Notes: generated by a model from the letters alone, not told the origin. A stretch of DNA of 64,000 nucleotides from Chloroflexota bacterium (GCA_022824495.1 JAJDZU010000020.1:95580-159579), one strand, 5' to 3'. Shown: positions 50,357-60,007, counted from the first letter of the stretch. Made by a program: numbers and translations.

Positions 50357-52242
50357 CCCTCAATTGCTTCCATGATGACGCGGCCTTCAGCGTCGCGCGG
50401 CTGCGGCACACCCAGCATATGGGCAAGGGTGGGCGCAATGTCCACGCTGCGGGCCTGGCCCTGCAACGCCACGCCGCTGCGCACGTTCGCGCCGTTGATG
50501 ATAAACACTGTGTGTTGACCGCCAATACCCAGACTCACCGCGGGCAGATGCCGCCCGTGGCAGGCATCGAATTCGGGATGCACCGCCCACACCACGTCGC
50601 CGACCAAATCTCCCCAGAGGTTGAGCATTTCGGCATTCTCGCGGGTCACGGCCAGAGCGAAGGGCTGTTTGCCGGTGGCAGGGTCTACGTAGGTCGTCAG
50701 CGCGTGGATTATCTGCTGCTCCACGTGTTCGAAGTCCTCCGGCTCCACAATGCCCCCAGGGTCACGTCCTTTCAGGTTGACGAATACGTGGATCGTTCCC
50801 ACGGGAATTGCGGCGCTCCGGCTCAGATCGATTTCGCCGGAGTCCGGCTCGGTCACCAGCAGGCCCACCTGCTCCAGCACGTCAGCCGCGGCGATGGGCG
50901 GGGCCAGGTCCGGCGTGCCGCCATGGTCGGCGGTGACGACCACAACGGTTTCGTCATCCTGCAACTCCAGCAGTCTGCCGACCCAGCGATCGACGGAAGC
51001 GAGGATGCGCGTCATGCCCTCGCGTGAGCGGGCCACCACGTCCGCCGGCGCCCCGCAGCGCGGGTCGGTCTGGGCCATGAAGAAGTGGTTACCGTAGTCG
51101 AATGAGTGCACCTCGGTAAAGAGCACGTCCCAATCCCGCGTCGCGCACAGGTGGTGGGCTACGTCTGCCAAGCAATCATGGTGCACGTCCAAGAGTTCGA
51201 AGAAGGTCTCGTCATCGATCAGGCCCAATGCGTCGCGGGCGGGGTTTTGCAGAAACGGCCCGACGTGCTCGTCGATTTCCCCCGCGACTTCAGCCGGGAA
51301 CGTGTAGCCCTCCGTCGCCCACACCTGCGGCATGAAGACCTCAAATGTGTCGGCGTCCGGCGTGAGGGTAATCAGTTTGAAGCGGACGTAGCCGGTCAGA
51401 CTATGGTCGCCGATTGTGAAGCCCTGCTGAGACCAGTCGCTCCACTCGGACACGGCCAGGTCGGCAATCGCCTGTTCGCCGTCTCGCGACGCGCAAACCC
51501 GCACCCGGTCATAGCCGGATTCCGATTGGGCGTAGACCAAACCGTAGATTGTCCGGGGCTGCGCGCCCTCGGTGCCCCAGGCTGTGAGGTCTGAGCGGCC
51601 CCGCGCCAGCGGCTGCACCGTCAAGGCCGCTTCCAGGTGCGGCCTGGCCGACGTGGGCACGTTGTTCCATTGGCTGAGGTCCGCTTCCCGCAGGACGATG
51701 CGGTCGACGGCGTCGCCTTCCTGCAACGTGCTCGGGTCCACCGCCTCGGCGTCGACCCCGCCGCCGATGGGACGCGGTTGCCAGTTGCCATGCACCCAGA
51801 GGTGGTAGCCGGCAATCTGATGGTGATTGGCCACGCCAGGGCCGGTGCCCTCTACCTGCACACCCGAGGTCAGAGTCGGCGGCCACGACATCTCCCATTT
51901 CACGAGAATGGGCGTCTTGCCGGCGCGTTCCAAGGTGTTCCAGAAGTACTCTGACTTGGAGAGTGCGGTATTTACTCCCCACTCCGTCTCGGTAAGGGGT
52001 CTGCCGCGCACCCGGATATTGAAGTCCATGACCTCGTGGGTGCCGGGCCAAGCGCCGGTGGAAATAGTGGTCCAGCCGGGGGGCGTCAGCGTGGGGTACA
52101 CGCCAATCATCGGCCGCCACGCGCCGGTATCCATCAGGCGTTTGAGATTGGGCGTGGCGCCCTGGTCAGCCATGTACCTGACAATCTCCATACTCGCCCC
52201 GTCGATCCCGATCACAATCGCCCGCTTGGCCAACGCCGCCAT
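50353..52242 (-). CDS. Alkaline-phosphatase-superfamily phosphodiesterase (type I PDE/nucleotide pyrophosphatase)
   Basis: This 629-residue protein starts AIVIGIDGASMEIVRYM with the metal-binding Asp, then TLTPPGWTTISTGAWPGTH, where Thr is the likely nucleophile. The metal sites later are EVHSFDYGNHFF, VVVTADHGGTPD and FDACHGRHLPAV. A large insert in the middle (about residues 150-330) is unusual. ATG 52242 is chosen because AAGGAG lies at ideal distance; the GTG nine bases earlier is too close. No signal sequence is seen, so it may be cytoplasmic. The substrate is unknown. Confidence 0.85.
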   Translation of the reverse strand: MAALAKRAIVIGIDGASMEIVRYMADQGATPNLKRLMDTGAWRPMIGVYPTLTPPGWTTISTGAWPGTHEVMDFNIRVRGRPLTETEWGVNTALSKSEYFWNTLERAGKTPILVKWEMSWPPTLTSGVQVEGTGPGVANHHQIAGYHLWVHGNWQPRPIGGGVDAEAVDPSTLQEGDAVDRIVLREADLSQWNNVPTSARPHLEAALTVQPLARGRSDLTAWGTEGAQPRTIYGLVYAQSESGYDRVRVCASRDGEQAIADLAVSEWSDWSQQGFTIGDHSLTGYVRFKLITLTPDADTFEVFMPQVWATEGYTFPAEVAGEIDEHVGPFLQNPARDALGLIDDETFFELLDVHHDCLADVAHHLCATRDWDVLFTEVHSFDYGNHFFMAQTDPRCGAPADVVARSREGMTRILASVDRWVGRLLELQDDETVVVVTADHGGTPDLAPPIAAADVLEQVGLLVTEPDSGEIDLSRSAAIPVGTIHVFVNLKGRDPGGIVEPEDFEHVEQQIIHALTTYVDPATGKQPFALAVTRENAEMLNLWGDLVGDVVWAVHPEFDACHGRHLPAVSLGIGGQHTVFIINGANVRSGVALQGQARSVDIAPTLAHMLGVPQPRDAEGRVIMEAIEG

Positions 52243-52505
52243 AGTCACCACTCCTTGTCAAGAATATGCACGTATTCCAGAGAGTTATGTCGAGTTAATC
52301 GGGAGGGATCCACCTTTCCCCTGTGTTGCCCACCCTCAGTTGCGGCCAATCCAAACCGTTGCCCTGCCGGAGTAGCTTCGTCCTGGGCATGCCCCATGCG
52401 CCTGGCAATAGCTCTGAAGCCGTGCTCCGGCGCGGGGCCCAGCCCCGATAGCAACAATCTGCGAATTCCCGATGCCGCCAGTCGGACGAAATGCAAGCCG
52501 GAGGC
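52243..52505. other. Intergenic region upstream of the phosphodiesterase
   Basis: This 263-bp gap carries the Shine-Dalgarno of the phosphodiesterase at its left end. No other feature or coding frame was recognised. Confidence 0.4.
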
Positions 52506-53603
52506 TTACGCCGTGACCTCGGATCGTTCGACCACCCGCCCGGACTTGCTGGAACGAATTGCCGCCGTTGTCATGGCGATGGTGTTCAGATTGTCTCGGG
52601 GTGTAACCGCCGGCGGCCGCCCATGAGCGGTCGCCGCAATCAAGTCGCCCAGAGGGCCCTGAAACGCGTCCGGAAACCACGTACCCTCCAAGGGGAACGT
52701 GTGCACTGTGCGGGGATCATCCGCGCGCGCCACCCAGACCTCCTTGGTGGAGGCCCAAACGCTGCCTTCCGTACCGTCAATCCACCAGTTGTAGCTGTGG
52801 GCGCCCGAGGCGCGAATGATGTTGTTGAATTGCAGACTTGCCATTAGGCCAACGCGGCCGCCCGCCTCACCGAACTCCACGTTTGCCGAATAGATGAGGG
52901 GGTCGGGCCCGTTCTGGTCCGGGAGCATGGCCGTCGTGCAATGCAGCCGTGTCCACTCGCGAGAGCCCGCCTGCGGCGACGACGCAAAATAGCGGCACAG
53001 ATCGAGGTAGTGCACACCGTGGTCGCCAATATTGAAGTTAGCAAGGCTCGTCCACCATTGGCCGGGCTGGTCCTGGAATGAACGCCGGAGGTTCTGGATG
53101 CTGTACACCTGCCCCACTACGCCCTGGTCCATGAGCACCCGCAACGCCCGGTGGTCCGGCGCCCAGCGCGCTTGCTGGTTTACCGCCAGCGTGATGCCTG
53201 CCTCTTCCGCGATGGCGATGAGTTCGGCGGCCAGCTCGTATTCCATGTGCAGCGGTTTCTGCGTGAGCACCGGGCGCGGCGCCTGGGCGATAGCCTCGAG
53301 GGTCTCCTTGCGCGCCGCGGGATGCAGGGCCATATCAATGACCCGCACCTCATCCCGATCCAGCAGAGCCCGGATGTCGGTGGTCCAGAATGGAATGTCC
53401 CACCGTTCCGCGGTACTCCGCGCGGCATCTTCATCCACGTCGCAGCACGCGACGATCGTGTAACCTGCTTTGGCATATGCCGGCAGATGGGCGCTATTGG
53501 CAATACTGCCGCAGCCGACCAGGCCGACACCGTACTGGCTTAGATCGACATCGGAAGGCGGCCCGGGCCGGTACTGCTCCGGACGCAAGGTGATTTCAGC
53601 CAT
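52506..53603 (-). CDS. Gfo/Idh/MocA-family oxidoreductase
   Basis: The 365-residue protein binds NAD(P) through VGLVGCGSIANSAHLPAY. The family lysine is in LTQKPLHMEYELA, where TQKP replaces the usual EKP. The substrate-side block is FNIGDHGVHYLDLCRYF, with the active His in GDHGVHYLD. Such enzymes oxidise hydroxyls of sugars or inositols. It lies upstream of the phosphodiesterase gene and has no NIL domain, unlike the homologue at 12.4 kb. The start ATG 53603 adds a 30-residue N-terminal tail. Confidence 0.88.
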   Translation of the reverse strand: MAEITLRPEQYRPGPPSDVDLSQYGVGLVGCGSIANSAHLPAYAKAGYTIVACCDVDEDAARSTAERWDIPFWTTDIRALLDRDEVRVIDMALHPAARKETLEAIAQAPRPVLTQKPLHMEYELAAELIAIAEEAGITLAVNQQARWAPDHRALRVLMDQGVVGQVYSIQNLRRSFQDQPGQWWTSLANFNIGDHGVHYLDLCRYFASSPQAGSREWTRLHCTTAMLPDQNGPDPLIYSANVEFGEAGGRVGLMASLQFNNIIRASGAHSYNWWIDGTEGSVWASTKEVWVARADDPRTVHTFPLEGTWFPDAFQGPLGDLIAATAHGRPPAVTPRDNLNTIAMTTAAIRSSKSGRVVERSEVTA

Positions 53604-53728
53604 TCACGCTCTCCAATCGTCACTCCATCGCTCACCACAAGTCCCGCCTGCGGCATTTCACGACTTCTCGCCAACCACTTCGACCCAGCGACCGCCACCG
53701 GTGCAATGACTGGCAACTCAAGCCAACC

Positions 53729-54223
53729 CTATCGCTCTGACGGATCGTGTCCCTCATACGTGCGGTTGCGATAGAGCAGTGGCAATTCCGCGGTACCCAT
53801 GGCCGCCGCCTCTACCAAGCCGACGAAAATCACGCCGCTGCCCGCGGTATGCTTCGCAAATACGGAACAGTCCAACCAACACAGACTCCCATCCAAGCAT
53901 GGCGACCCGGTCACTGCGAAACTATGGGGCAGTTCCCCGATCAGATCGCTTTTCTTGCCGCCGGGACGGGCGAAGTCGACGCCAAGCGCCTGTTGCTCCG
54001 CGCCAAGCACATTAACGGCGAACGCACCTGCGCGTTCAATACGGCTGCAAGTCGCGTTTTCCTCTCCCACACTGATCATCACCAGAGGTGGAGCCAGTGA
54101 AATAGACGTAAATGAGCTTGCCGTCATGCCGTGCAGACCGTCGGCATCGGCAACCGTAACGACCGCGACCGGTTGGGCGATTTTGCGCATAACGGCGCGA
54201 AACGCCTCAGAAGTTACAGGCAT
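53729..54223 (-). CDS. Flavin-reductase-like FMN-binding protein
   Basis: The 164-residue protein has the split-barrel flavin reductase pattern: FRAVMRKIAQPVAVVTVAD, GLHGMTASSFTSISLAPPLVMISV, FAVNVLGAEQQAL and WLDCSVFAKHTAGSGVIFVGLVE. It likely reduces FMN for a partner monooxygenase, but no partner gene lies nearby. ATG 54223 was chosen from homologue starts; a 34-residue extension is possible upstream. Its start lies downstream of the sulfatase stop at 54304, so the two may be cotranscribed. Confidence 0.85.
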   Translation of the reverse strand: MPVTSEAFRAVMRKIAQPVAVVTVADADGLHGMTASSFTSISLAPPLVMISVGEENATCSRIERAGAFAVNVLGAEQQALGVDFARPGGKKSDLIGELPHSFAVTGSPCLDGSLCWLDCSVFAKHTAGSGVIFVGLVEAAAMGTAELPLLYRNRTYEGHDPSER

Positions 54224-54303
54224 AAATTTTCCACATTCCGGGTTGAGTTTGGGGCCACTTCCACAGTATAGCGTACGACAGGTGATTGGTTGAGCGGGGA
54301 CAA

Positions 54304-55689
54304 CTAGTGGAAGCCCAAGTGCCAATCCATGAGCTGCTGGGTGAGCTCACTCACTACTCCGGCCTTGTCTGGAGCGGGATAGCAATTCTGCAGTTCCCAG
54401 GGGTCGTCACGCAGATTGTACAGTTCATTGAGTTCTCGACCGGGAGTGTACACCAGCTTCCATTCCGGTGTCCGCACCATGGTAGAAATCTCCGTTTGGC
54501 GCCCGCTGGCGGGCGGGCCGAACGGAAGATTGTTGCCTCGCTTAGCATCGTTCACCATGGCCGCGGGAAACGCGCCCACCTCGGCGAACGCCGCGTTCCG
54601 CAGTTGTTCCTTGCCCGCCCAAGCCGGCGCGAAAGAACGTCCATGCATCGTCTCCGGCGCAGGCAGCCCCGCCCAGTCCAGCACGGTAGGTGCCAGATTT
54701 GTCGAGTCCGTGATCTCGGCCAAGCGGACGCCCTGCGGCACAAGGTGGTCCGGCCCGGCAATTATGGCCGGGATGCGCACCAGGCAGTCGTACAGCGTGC
54801 AACTCTTGCCGAACATACGGTGTTCGCCTGCGTAGTCGCCGTGATCGGAGGAATAGATAATGACCGTATTGTCGAGCAGGCCGCGGAGCTCGAGGAAGTC
54901 CACCAGGCGCGCCACTTGGTCGTCCAGGTGATTTACCATGCCGTAGTAGACGGCTAGCGCTTTGCGAAGTTCGTCCTCGTCGGCATCCCAGGTACCGCCG
55001 TCCCGGGCGGTCTGTTCATGCGCCGCCGGTTTGCCGGCGCCCTCGGCCTCCACGGGCGGCATCGTGATCTCGGCAGGATCGTACTGCGAGAAATAGGGCT
55101 CCGCTACGAAGAACGGCGGGTGGGGATCGATGTAGGCGATGTGCAAGAAGAACGGGCGCTCCGACGTGCACGCTTCCACGAAATTCATGCCGATTGTCGT
55201 CATAGCGCCGTTCAGGTCGCTATCGGGCGGCACCGGCACTTCAGCGACCATGTGCTGCACCCGACGCGGAGCGTTTTCAACGAGTTCCCGGCGGACACGA
55301 TTGCGCTCAGAAAGCACGCCTTTACCAATGTCGTGTTGAAACTGGAAGCCGCGGCCGCCGCCGCTCTTGCCGCCGTGAAAGTGCCCTATGGCCCCGGTCT
55401 GATAACCCGTCTCGCCTAGTCGTTCTGCCAGCGTAACTTCGTAGTGAGGGAGCGTATAGCCGTTGCCGTGGACGCCGATGGCATGCGCGTAGCGGCCCGT
55501 CATCGCGATGCACCGCGACGGTAGGCAGAATGGATGCGGCGTGAAATAATTCTCGAACACCACGCCGCGCTCCGCCAGCGCCTCCAGCGCAGGCGTGCGT
55601 ACGTCCGGGTTGCCGTAGAGGCCGAGGCTCGTTGCCTTTTGCTGGTCTGCCAGCAAGAACACTATGTTGGGCTGTGCATTCGACGCCAT
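54304..55689 (-). CDS. Sulfatase (formylglycine-dependent)
   Basis: The 461-residue enzyme has the sulfatase signature FCLPSRCIAMTGRY, with Cys55 the residue to be converted to formylglycine by an FGE enzyme or similar. Asp15 in FLLADQQ and the later SSDHGDYAGEH supply calcium ligands. The N-terminus NIVFLLADQQKATSLG lacks a signal peptide, so it acts in the cytoplasm or uses another route. It could release sulfate from host or algal glycans. No FGE gene is in the window. Confidence 0.93.
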   Translation of the reverse strand: MASNAQPNIVFLLADQQKATSLGLYGNPDVRTPALEALAERGVVFENYFTPHPFCLPSRCIAMTGRYAHAIGVHGNGYTLPHYEVTLAERLGETGYQTGAIGHFHGGKSGGGRGFQFQHDIGKGVLSERNRVRRELVENAPRRVQHMVAEVPVPPDSDLNGAMTTIGMNFVEACTSERPFFLHIAYIDPHPPFFVAEPYFSQYDPAEITMPPVEAEGAGKPAAHEQTARDGGTWDADEDELRKALAVYYGMVNHLDDQVARLVDFLELRGLLDNTVIIYSSDHGDYAGEHRMFGKSCTLYDCLVRIPAIIAGPDHLVPQGVRLAEITDSTNLAPTVLDWAGLPAPETMHGRSFAPAWAGKEQLRNAAFAEVGAFPAAMVNDAKRGNNLPFGPPASGRQTEISTMVRTPEWKLVYTPGRELNELYNLRDDPWELQNCYPAPDKAGVVSELTQQLMDWHLGFH

Positions 55690-56052
55690 GGTTCACCTCG
55701 AAATTCCACTAGTTAGCTACGAACGGCCCGCGCACTATGGGTTGGCGGCGACACCTGATAGAACACCTCGCTCGCACGCTTGCGGAAGACCGGCTCAGGG
55801 AGTTTACCACCGCCAAACAAGGCGCTCCCATGGGATCAGTCCGCGCTCTCCGGAACCCGTTGAGCCTATTTTGGCCCTCGCGGCCCGGCGTTAACGGCGC
55901 GAAACGGCGCCCAGTGTGCGTCGGGTGGGAATCTCTACCCATCCGCCCACGGGCATCAACCGCACATGTGACGCGCGTGGCCCGGGGAGAGACAACAAAA
56001 AACCGGGGATTCACCCCAGTCCACCGCCAGCCGAATTAGAATGCCGTAAGTC
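55690..56052. other. 363-bp intergenic region
   Basis: Two overlapping frames exist on opposite strands here. Neither has a good ribosome-binding site or domain, and they are Arg-rich shadows. A run of six A residues lies at about 55996-56001, but no hairpin sits next to it. Confidence 0.5.
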
Positions 56053-56712
56053 TTAATCGGCGCTGTCCCTCATGGCGTCCATGTGAGTGATGAGCGCAGT
56101 CGACCAGTGCCGGCGGCGGCGGCGGGCGGAGTCCACGCTAAAGCCGGAAGGTTCATCGGCGAGGAGACGCTCCAGCGTTTCATGGTCTCCCTGCAACAGC
56201 AGCCGCACCTTCATAACGCCATAGGCGTACTCTGGGTGGTTTTCCGCCAGGTAGGCAAATACGGAACCGGACGTTCGCTCGAACCGCTCCCGGTTGCCCG
56301 CGGTGCGGACCAGGGTCTCAGTCTCCTGCAGAATGTTGCGCGGCTCGATGTGGACGCGGCTGGCAATGTCTTGCACAGACATGCCTTGTTCGTGGGCGAG
56401 TTCGCGAAAGCGCATGGCGATTTCGTCGTCGCTCAAGCCATTGACGTCCGTCTGCGGCCGGCGGGATTCCAGGCTCTGCTTGATGGAGTCCCAATCCACC
56501 TCGACGTGCGGATAGAGTTCCGAGATTTCGAATTGCAGGTCAGTGGTGACGCGGGGCCGCCCGCCTAGGTAGGCCAAGAACTGTGTGCGGGTGCCGAGGT
56601 CATCCACGATATCGCGGACAAGCCACGCCACCCACAACGATCCATCCCTGCCCACGGGAGCGGCTTCCGCCACCCACTTGATATACGCGCTTTCCGGACC
56701 TACATTCGACAC
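56053..56712 (-). CDS. Unknown protein downstream of infC
   Basis: The 219-residue protein begins SNVGPESAYIKWVAEAAPVG and contains GLSDDEIAMRFRELAHEQGMSVQDIASRV, a helix-turn-helix-like stretch, then a basic RRRRRH tail. No domain is recognised. The start is GTG 56712 and it lies 27 bases after infC, so it probably shares its transcript. In many bacteria rpmI and rplT follow infC; here this gene takes that place. Confidence 0.65.
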   Translation of the reverse strand: MSNVGPESAYIKWVAEAAPVGRDGSLWVAWLVRDIVDDLGTRTQFLAYLGGRPRVTTDLQFEISELYPHVEVDWDSIKQSLESRRPQTDVNGLSDDEIAMRFRELAHEQGMSVQDIASRVHIEPRNILQETETLVRTAGNRERFERTSGSVFAYLAENHPEYAYGVMKVRLLLQGDHETLERLLADEPSGFSVDSARRRRRHWSTALITHMDAMRDSAD

Positions 56713-56739
56713 GTAGGTTTCTGCATCCTTGCTATTGGC

Positions 56740-57294
56740 TCAGTTATTTGGCGCTGCGCCATCGTCCTTTTTGGCGCGCCGGACGGTGGGCTTTGGGCTG
56801 AGGTAGGTAGAAAGTTGGTTACCTTCCATAATCGGCCGGCGCTCCACTACGGCGTTGTCGCCAAGCGCATCCAGCACATCGCGCAAGACATCGTGGCCGC
56901 GCTCCGGATGTGCCATCTGCCGCCGCAGGAAGCGCACGAATGCCTTTACCTTGTGTCCCTCGTGCAGGAACTTGTTGATGCGGTCCACGCGGTACTCGAT
57001 ATCGTGCTTATCCATCACAGGGCTAAAGCGCACTTCTTTCAACGTGGAAGCAGCGCGGTTCTTACGGGAGTTTCGCTCCTCTTTGGTCTGGCGGTACTTG
57101 TACTTGCCGTAGTCCATGAGGCGACAGACTGGCGGCGCCGCATTTGGTGAGACCTCAACGAGGTCTATCTGCCGTTCTTCGGCCAACGCGAGCGCCCGAT
57201 CCAAGGCCAAAATGCCAATTTGCTCACCGTTTTCATCGATCACGCGAACTTCTCGCGCCCGAATCTGGCGGTTATTGCGCGCTTCTTTGACTAT
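56740..57294 (-). CDS. infC: Translation initiation factor IF-3 with apparent AUA start
   Basis: The 184-residue protein prevents premature joining of ribosomal subunits and checks start codons. From ATA 57294 it reads VKEARNNRQIRAREVRVIDENG, the complete IF-3 N-terminus. The C-domain shows MDKHDIEYRVDRINKFLHEGHKVKAFVRFLRRQM. A strong Shine-Dalgarno AGGAGG (57303-57308) is placed exactly eight bases before ATA. The only usual start codon in frame, GTG 57243, would drop 17 conserved residues. Rare starts (AUU in E. coli) are known for infC and allow autoregulation. Confidence 0.93.
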   Translation of the reverse strand: MVKEARNNRQIRAREVRVIDENGEQIGILALDRALALAEERQIDLVEVSPNAAPPVCRLMDYGKYKYRQTKEERNSRKNRAASTLKEVRFSPVMDKHDIEYRVDRINKFLHEGHKVKAFVRFLRRQMAHPERGHDVLRDVLDALGDNAVVERRPIMEGNQLSTYLSPKPTVRRAKKDDGAAPNN

Positions 57295-57308
57295 CGTCCA
57301 ACCCTCCT
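57292..57308 (-). promoter_or_regulatory. Ribosome-binding site and AUA start of infC
   Basis: AGGAGG at 57303-57308, eight bases, then ATA at 57292-57294. The ideal spacing and the missing usual start codon support initiation at AUA, hence feedback by IF-3 that discriminates against such codons. Confidence 0.75.
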
Positions 57309-57339
57309 ACGTGTTTGCAGTGATGCCGGCTTTTGCCGA

Positions 57340-57369
57340 ACTATACCATATGAATATGCCGAGAATCAA
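57340..57369 (-). promoter_or_regulatory. Promoter of infC
   Basis: On the minus strand TTGATT (57364-57369), an 18-base spacer, and TATAGT (57340-57345). Transcription should start near 57333, about 40 bases before the AUA. Confidence 0.65.
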
Positions 57370-57402
57370 GACACGTCCAGCACTAATTGCCCTGTTTGCG
57401 AT

Positions 57403-58446
57403 CTAGCCTCGGGCGGCGCGCGCCACTACTCGCTCGCCAATCCGCCGAGAAGACAACCTGCTCTGGGTAGCTGGCAAGCCGTTGCCGGCCTCGCTCTGGG
57501 CCGTCACCGCACTCGGCGCGAGGTTTCGCACGCGCACCGCGAGCGACCGCTTGAGCACAAGTTCCGTGCCGACCTTGGTGAAGCCGCTAGCAACTAGCGC
57601 CTGCTGGACGTCCGTGGCGTACGCAGGAGCCCGCGACCAAACGCGGTCGAACCCGCGTTCCGCCCCCTGCGCTATGGCAGTCGCCACCAGATCCTGCGCC
57701 AGTTGCCGCTGGCCGGGCGCGACCCCTACCTGCACGCGCAGTCCCTCGCCCTGCGCCGGCGTCTCCGTCAACCATCCTCTTATGTCTCCCTGTTCCGCCA
57801 CAACCCAGCGTGTCGTGCGCGAGGGCAAACGCGACAGTCGCCTGCGCAACTGCCAGTCCCGCGCCGAGCGCCCCTCCGCAAAGCGCACATCCGGAGGAAC
57901 GGAGCGCAGATAGAGCCGCTGCAGCGGCCAGGCGTCATCGCGCTGTTGGGGCCGCAGACCGTCAATCCGCGGCGCACTTGCCGCGGCGGGCACTGGCCGG
58001 ACAAATAGATCTTCCTGGGTGGTCACGGTAAAACCGGCCGCGCGAAATGACGCGGTCAGCCATGGCTCAGCCGAGACCCGCGCCACCACTCCGGTCATGC
58101 GTTTCGTCCCGGCCAGGCGGCAGACTTCATCGAGCAATTCCCTAGCCCGGACACGGAATACCTGGGGGTCTTCAGGCGGTGCCCGGCGAGTATCCGCCAC
58201 AGCCAGATGCATGATCTCCCATTGGTCTCGTCCGGACTGGCACGCCATCTGTGCCAATGCAACCGCTTGCCGCGCTTCCCACATTGCCACGGCGCAGCCA
58301 AAAGGGAAGGCCTCGGCAAGCAACAGGCCCATAGTCGGCGACCAAGAACGGTCGGGGCTTACCAGAGACGGCGCGTCGCGCTGCAATCGCCACACCTGCA
58401 AGAGCCGGAACGCGTCTCGTCGTTTGATTTCGCCAATTAGCGCCAT
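57403..58446 (-). CDS. GNAT-like (possible acetyltransferase) protein
   Basis: The 347-residue protein appears to hold two GNAT-like halves. In the second, VVAEQGDIRGWLTETPAQGEGLRVQVGV is a plausible beta-4/beta-5 region, followed by RQLAQDLVATAIAQGAERG, like the acetyl-CoA helix, and AYATDVQQALVASGFTKVGTELVL. The first half has weaker signatures. The canonical QxxGxG/A loop is not obvious, so function is uncertain. It lies upstream of the infC promoter, and the ATG at 58446 is adopted. Confidence 0.55.
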   Translation of the reverse strand: MALIGEIKRRDAFRLLQVWRLQRDAPSLVSPDRSWSPTMGLLLAEAFPFGCAVAMWEARQAVALAQMACQSGRDQWEIMHLAVADTRRAPPEDPQVFRVRARELLDEVCRLAGTKRMTGVVARVSAEPWLTASFRAAGFTVTTQEDLFVRPVPAAASAPRIDGLRPQQRDDAWPLQRLYLRSVPPDVRFAEGRSARDWQLRRRLSRLPSRTTRWVVAEQGDIRGWLTETPAQGEGLRVQVGVAPGQRQLAQDLVATAIAQGAERGFDRVWSRAPAYATDVQQALVASGFTKVGTELVLKRSLAVRVRNLAPSAVTAQSEAGNGLPATQSRLSSRRIGERVVARAARG

Positions 58447-58529
58447 TTGACCTGGTTACTCACCGCACGTAGAGCCGGTGCTTGGGGCCCTGCCCGGTCC
58501 GTACCGCCGCAGCGTCCTCTGCCGGTGTA

Positions 58530-59117
58530 CTAGGAATCCACACGGGCGCACACGGTGAGAAAGTGCCGGTGCAGGCGTCGATCGTCCACGATCTCCGGAT
58601 GGAACGCCGTGGCTAGCATCAAGTCCTCTTGGATGGCGACAATACTCCCGTCGCCAGGCAACCTGGCCAGTACCTCAACCTCGGGGCCCACCGCCTCTAC
58701 CAGGGGGGCGCGAATGAAGACGGCGGGAAACGGCCCGCCCTCGATGCCGGCGATGGGCACGTCCGCCTCGAAACTCGCCACCTGGCTCCCAAAGGCGTTG
58801 CGCTGGATTGTGGAGTTCATCACCCGGAGCAATGGCTGTGTGTGGCCGACGACGTTCTTGGAAAGCAGGATCATACCGGCGCACGTGCCCCACACCGCCA
58901 TCTCCTCAGCCATAATACGCTGACGGATCGGCTCCAACATGTCGAAAATCACCATCAGTTTCCCGATGGTCGTGCTTTCGCCGCCAGGAATGATGAGGCC
59001 TTGCAGGTCTTCCAGGTCCTTGGGCAACCGCACTTCCGACGCCTGCACGCCCAAATCGCCCAGGGCGCGCGCATGCTCCCGCACGTCGCCCTGCAGCGCC
59101 AGCACCCCAACATTCAT
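58530..59117 (-). CDS. pdxT: Pyridoxal 5'-phosphate synthase glutaminase subunit
   Basis: The 195-residue class I glutamine amidotransferase releases ammonia for PdxS. It starts MNVGVLALQGDVREHA and has the GLIIPGGESTTIGKLM block, the catalytic Cys in VWGTCAGMILLSK, and the His/Glu pair in TAFHPEIVDD. ATG 59117 was chosen by homologue start. It lies eight bases downstream of pdxS. Confidence 0.95.
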   Translation of the reverse strand: MNVGVLALQGDVREHARALGDLGVQASEVRLPKDLEDLQGLIIPGGESTTIGKLMVIFDMLEPIRQRIMAEEMAVWGTCAGMILLSKNVVGHTQPLLRVMNSTIQRNAFGSQVASFEADVPIAGIEGGPFPAVFIRAPLVEAVGPEVEVLARLPGDGSIVAIQEDLMLATAFHPEIVDDRRLHRHFLTVCARVDS

Positions 59118-59125
59118 GCCAGTAG

Positions 59126-60007
59126 CTACCACCCGCGCACCGCAAGCAGTTCCTCATCGGGCATGGAACGCACGTCCAAGCCGGACATGGGCTCGCCGAG
59201 GCCGCGCGAGACGTCGGCCACGATTTGCGCATCCTGGTAGTGCGTCGTGGCCTTGACGATAGCGGCGGCGCGCACGGCCGGGTCCTCCGACTTGAAGATG
59301 CCGGAGCCCACGAAGTTGCCGTCGCAGCCAAGCTGCATCATGAGAGCCGCGTCCGCCGGCGTGGCGATGCCGCCGGCCGAGAAATTGACAACCGGCAAGG
59401 CGCCGCGTTCGGCGACTTCCACTACCAGTGAATACGGCGCGCCCAGCTCTTTGGCCTCCGCCATCAGCTCTTCCGGCCGCATATTCTGCAGGCGGCGAAT
59501 GGCGCCGTTTACGGTCCGGATGTGGCGCACGGCCTCGACGACGTTACCGGTGCCGGCTTCGCCCTTGGTGCGAATCATGGCAGCGCCTTCGCCCAGACGG
59601 CGCAGGGCCTCACCCAGATCACGGGCGCCGCACACGAAGGGGATCGTAAACACATCCTTAGCGATGTGGTGTTCTTCATCGGCGGGTGTGAGGACTTCCG
59701 ATTCGTCGATGTAGTCAATACCCAGAGCTTCCAACACTTGCGCCTCAACAAAGTGGCCGATACGGCACTTCGCCATCACCGGGATACTGACGGAATTCTT
59801 GATAGCAGTGACGAGTTCAGGGTCCGACATGCGGGCCACACCGCCCTGAGCGCGAATGTCGGCGGGCACGCGCTCGAGCGCCATGACCGCTACCGCGCCG
59901 GCGTCCTCCGCGATTCTGGCCTGCTCCGGCGTCACCACGTCCATGATTACGCCGCCCTTGAGCATCTGTGCCATACCGGTCTTGACACGCCATGTACCTA
60001 ATTCCAT
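59126..60007 (-). CDS. pdxS: Pyridoxal 5'-phosphate synthase PdxS subunit
   Basis: The 293-residue lyase makes PLP from ribose 5-phosphate, glyceraldehyde 3-phosphate and ammonia. It has [58 protein letters not shown], and the glycine loop [24 protein letters not shown] 60007 gives the family N-terminus, with an AGGC-type Shine-Dalgarno; the upstream extension is not conserved. PdxS-PdxT is a standard pair. Confidence 0.97.
   Translation of the reverse strand: MELGTWRVKTGMAQMLKGGVIMDVVTPEQARIAEDAGAVAVMALERVPADIRAQGGVARMSDPELVTAIKNSVSIPVMAKCRIGHFVEAQVLEALGIDYIDESEVLTPADEEHHIAKDVFTIPFVCGARDLGEALRRLGEGAAMIRTKGEAGTGNVVEAVRHIRTVNGAIRRLQNMRPEELMAEAKELGAPYSLVVEVAERGALPVVNFSAGGIATPADAALMMQLGCDGNFVGSGIFKSEDPAVRAAAIVKATTHYQDAQIVADVSRGLGEPMSGLDVRSMPDEELLAVRGW

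Noticed and set aside
55709..56039. Overlapping short frames in the gap after the sulfatase gene
   Set aside because: Arg/Pro-rich with no start signal or family; treated as non-coding.
56740..57243. infC start at GTG 57243
   Set aside because: It would remove conserved IF-3 residues and has no Shine-Dalgarno, while ATA 57294 has an ideal one.
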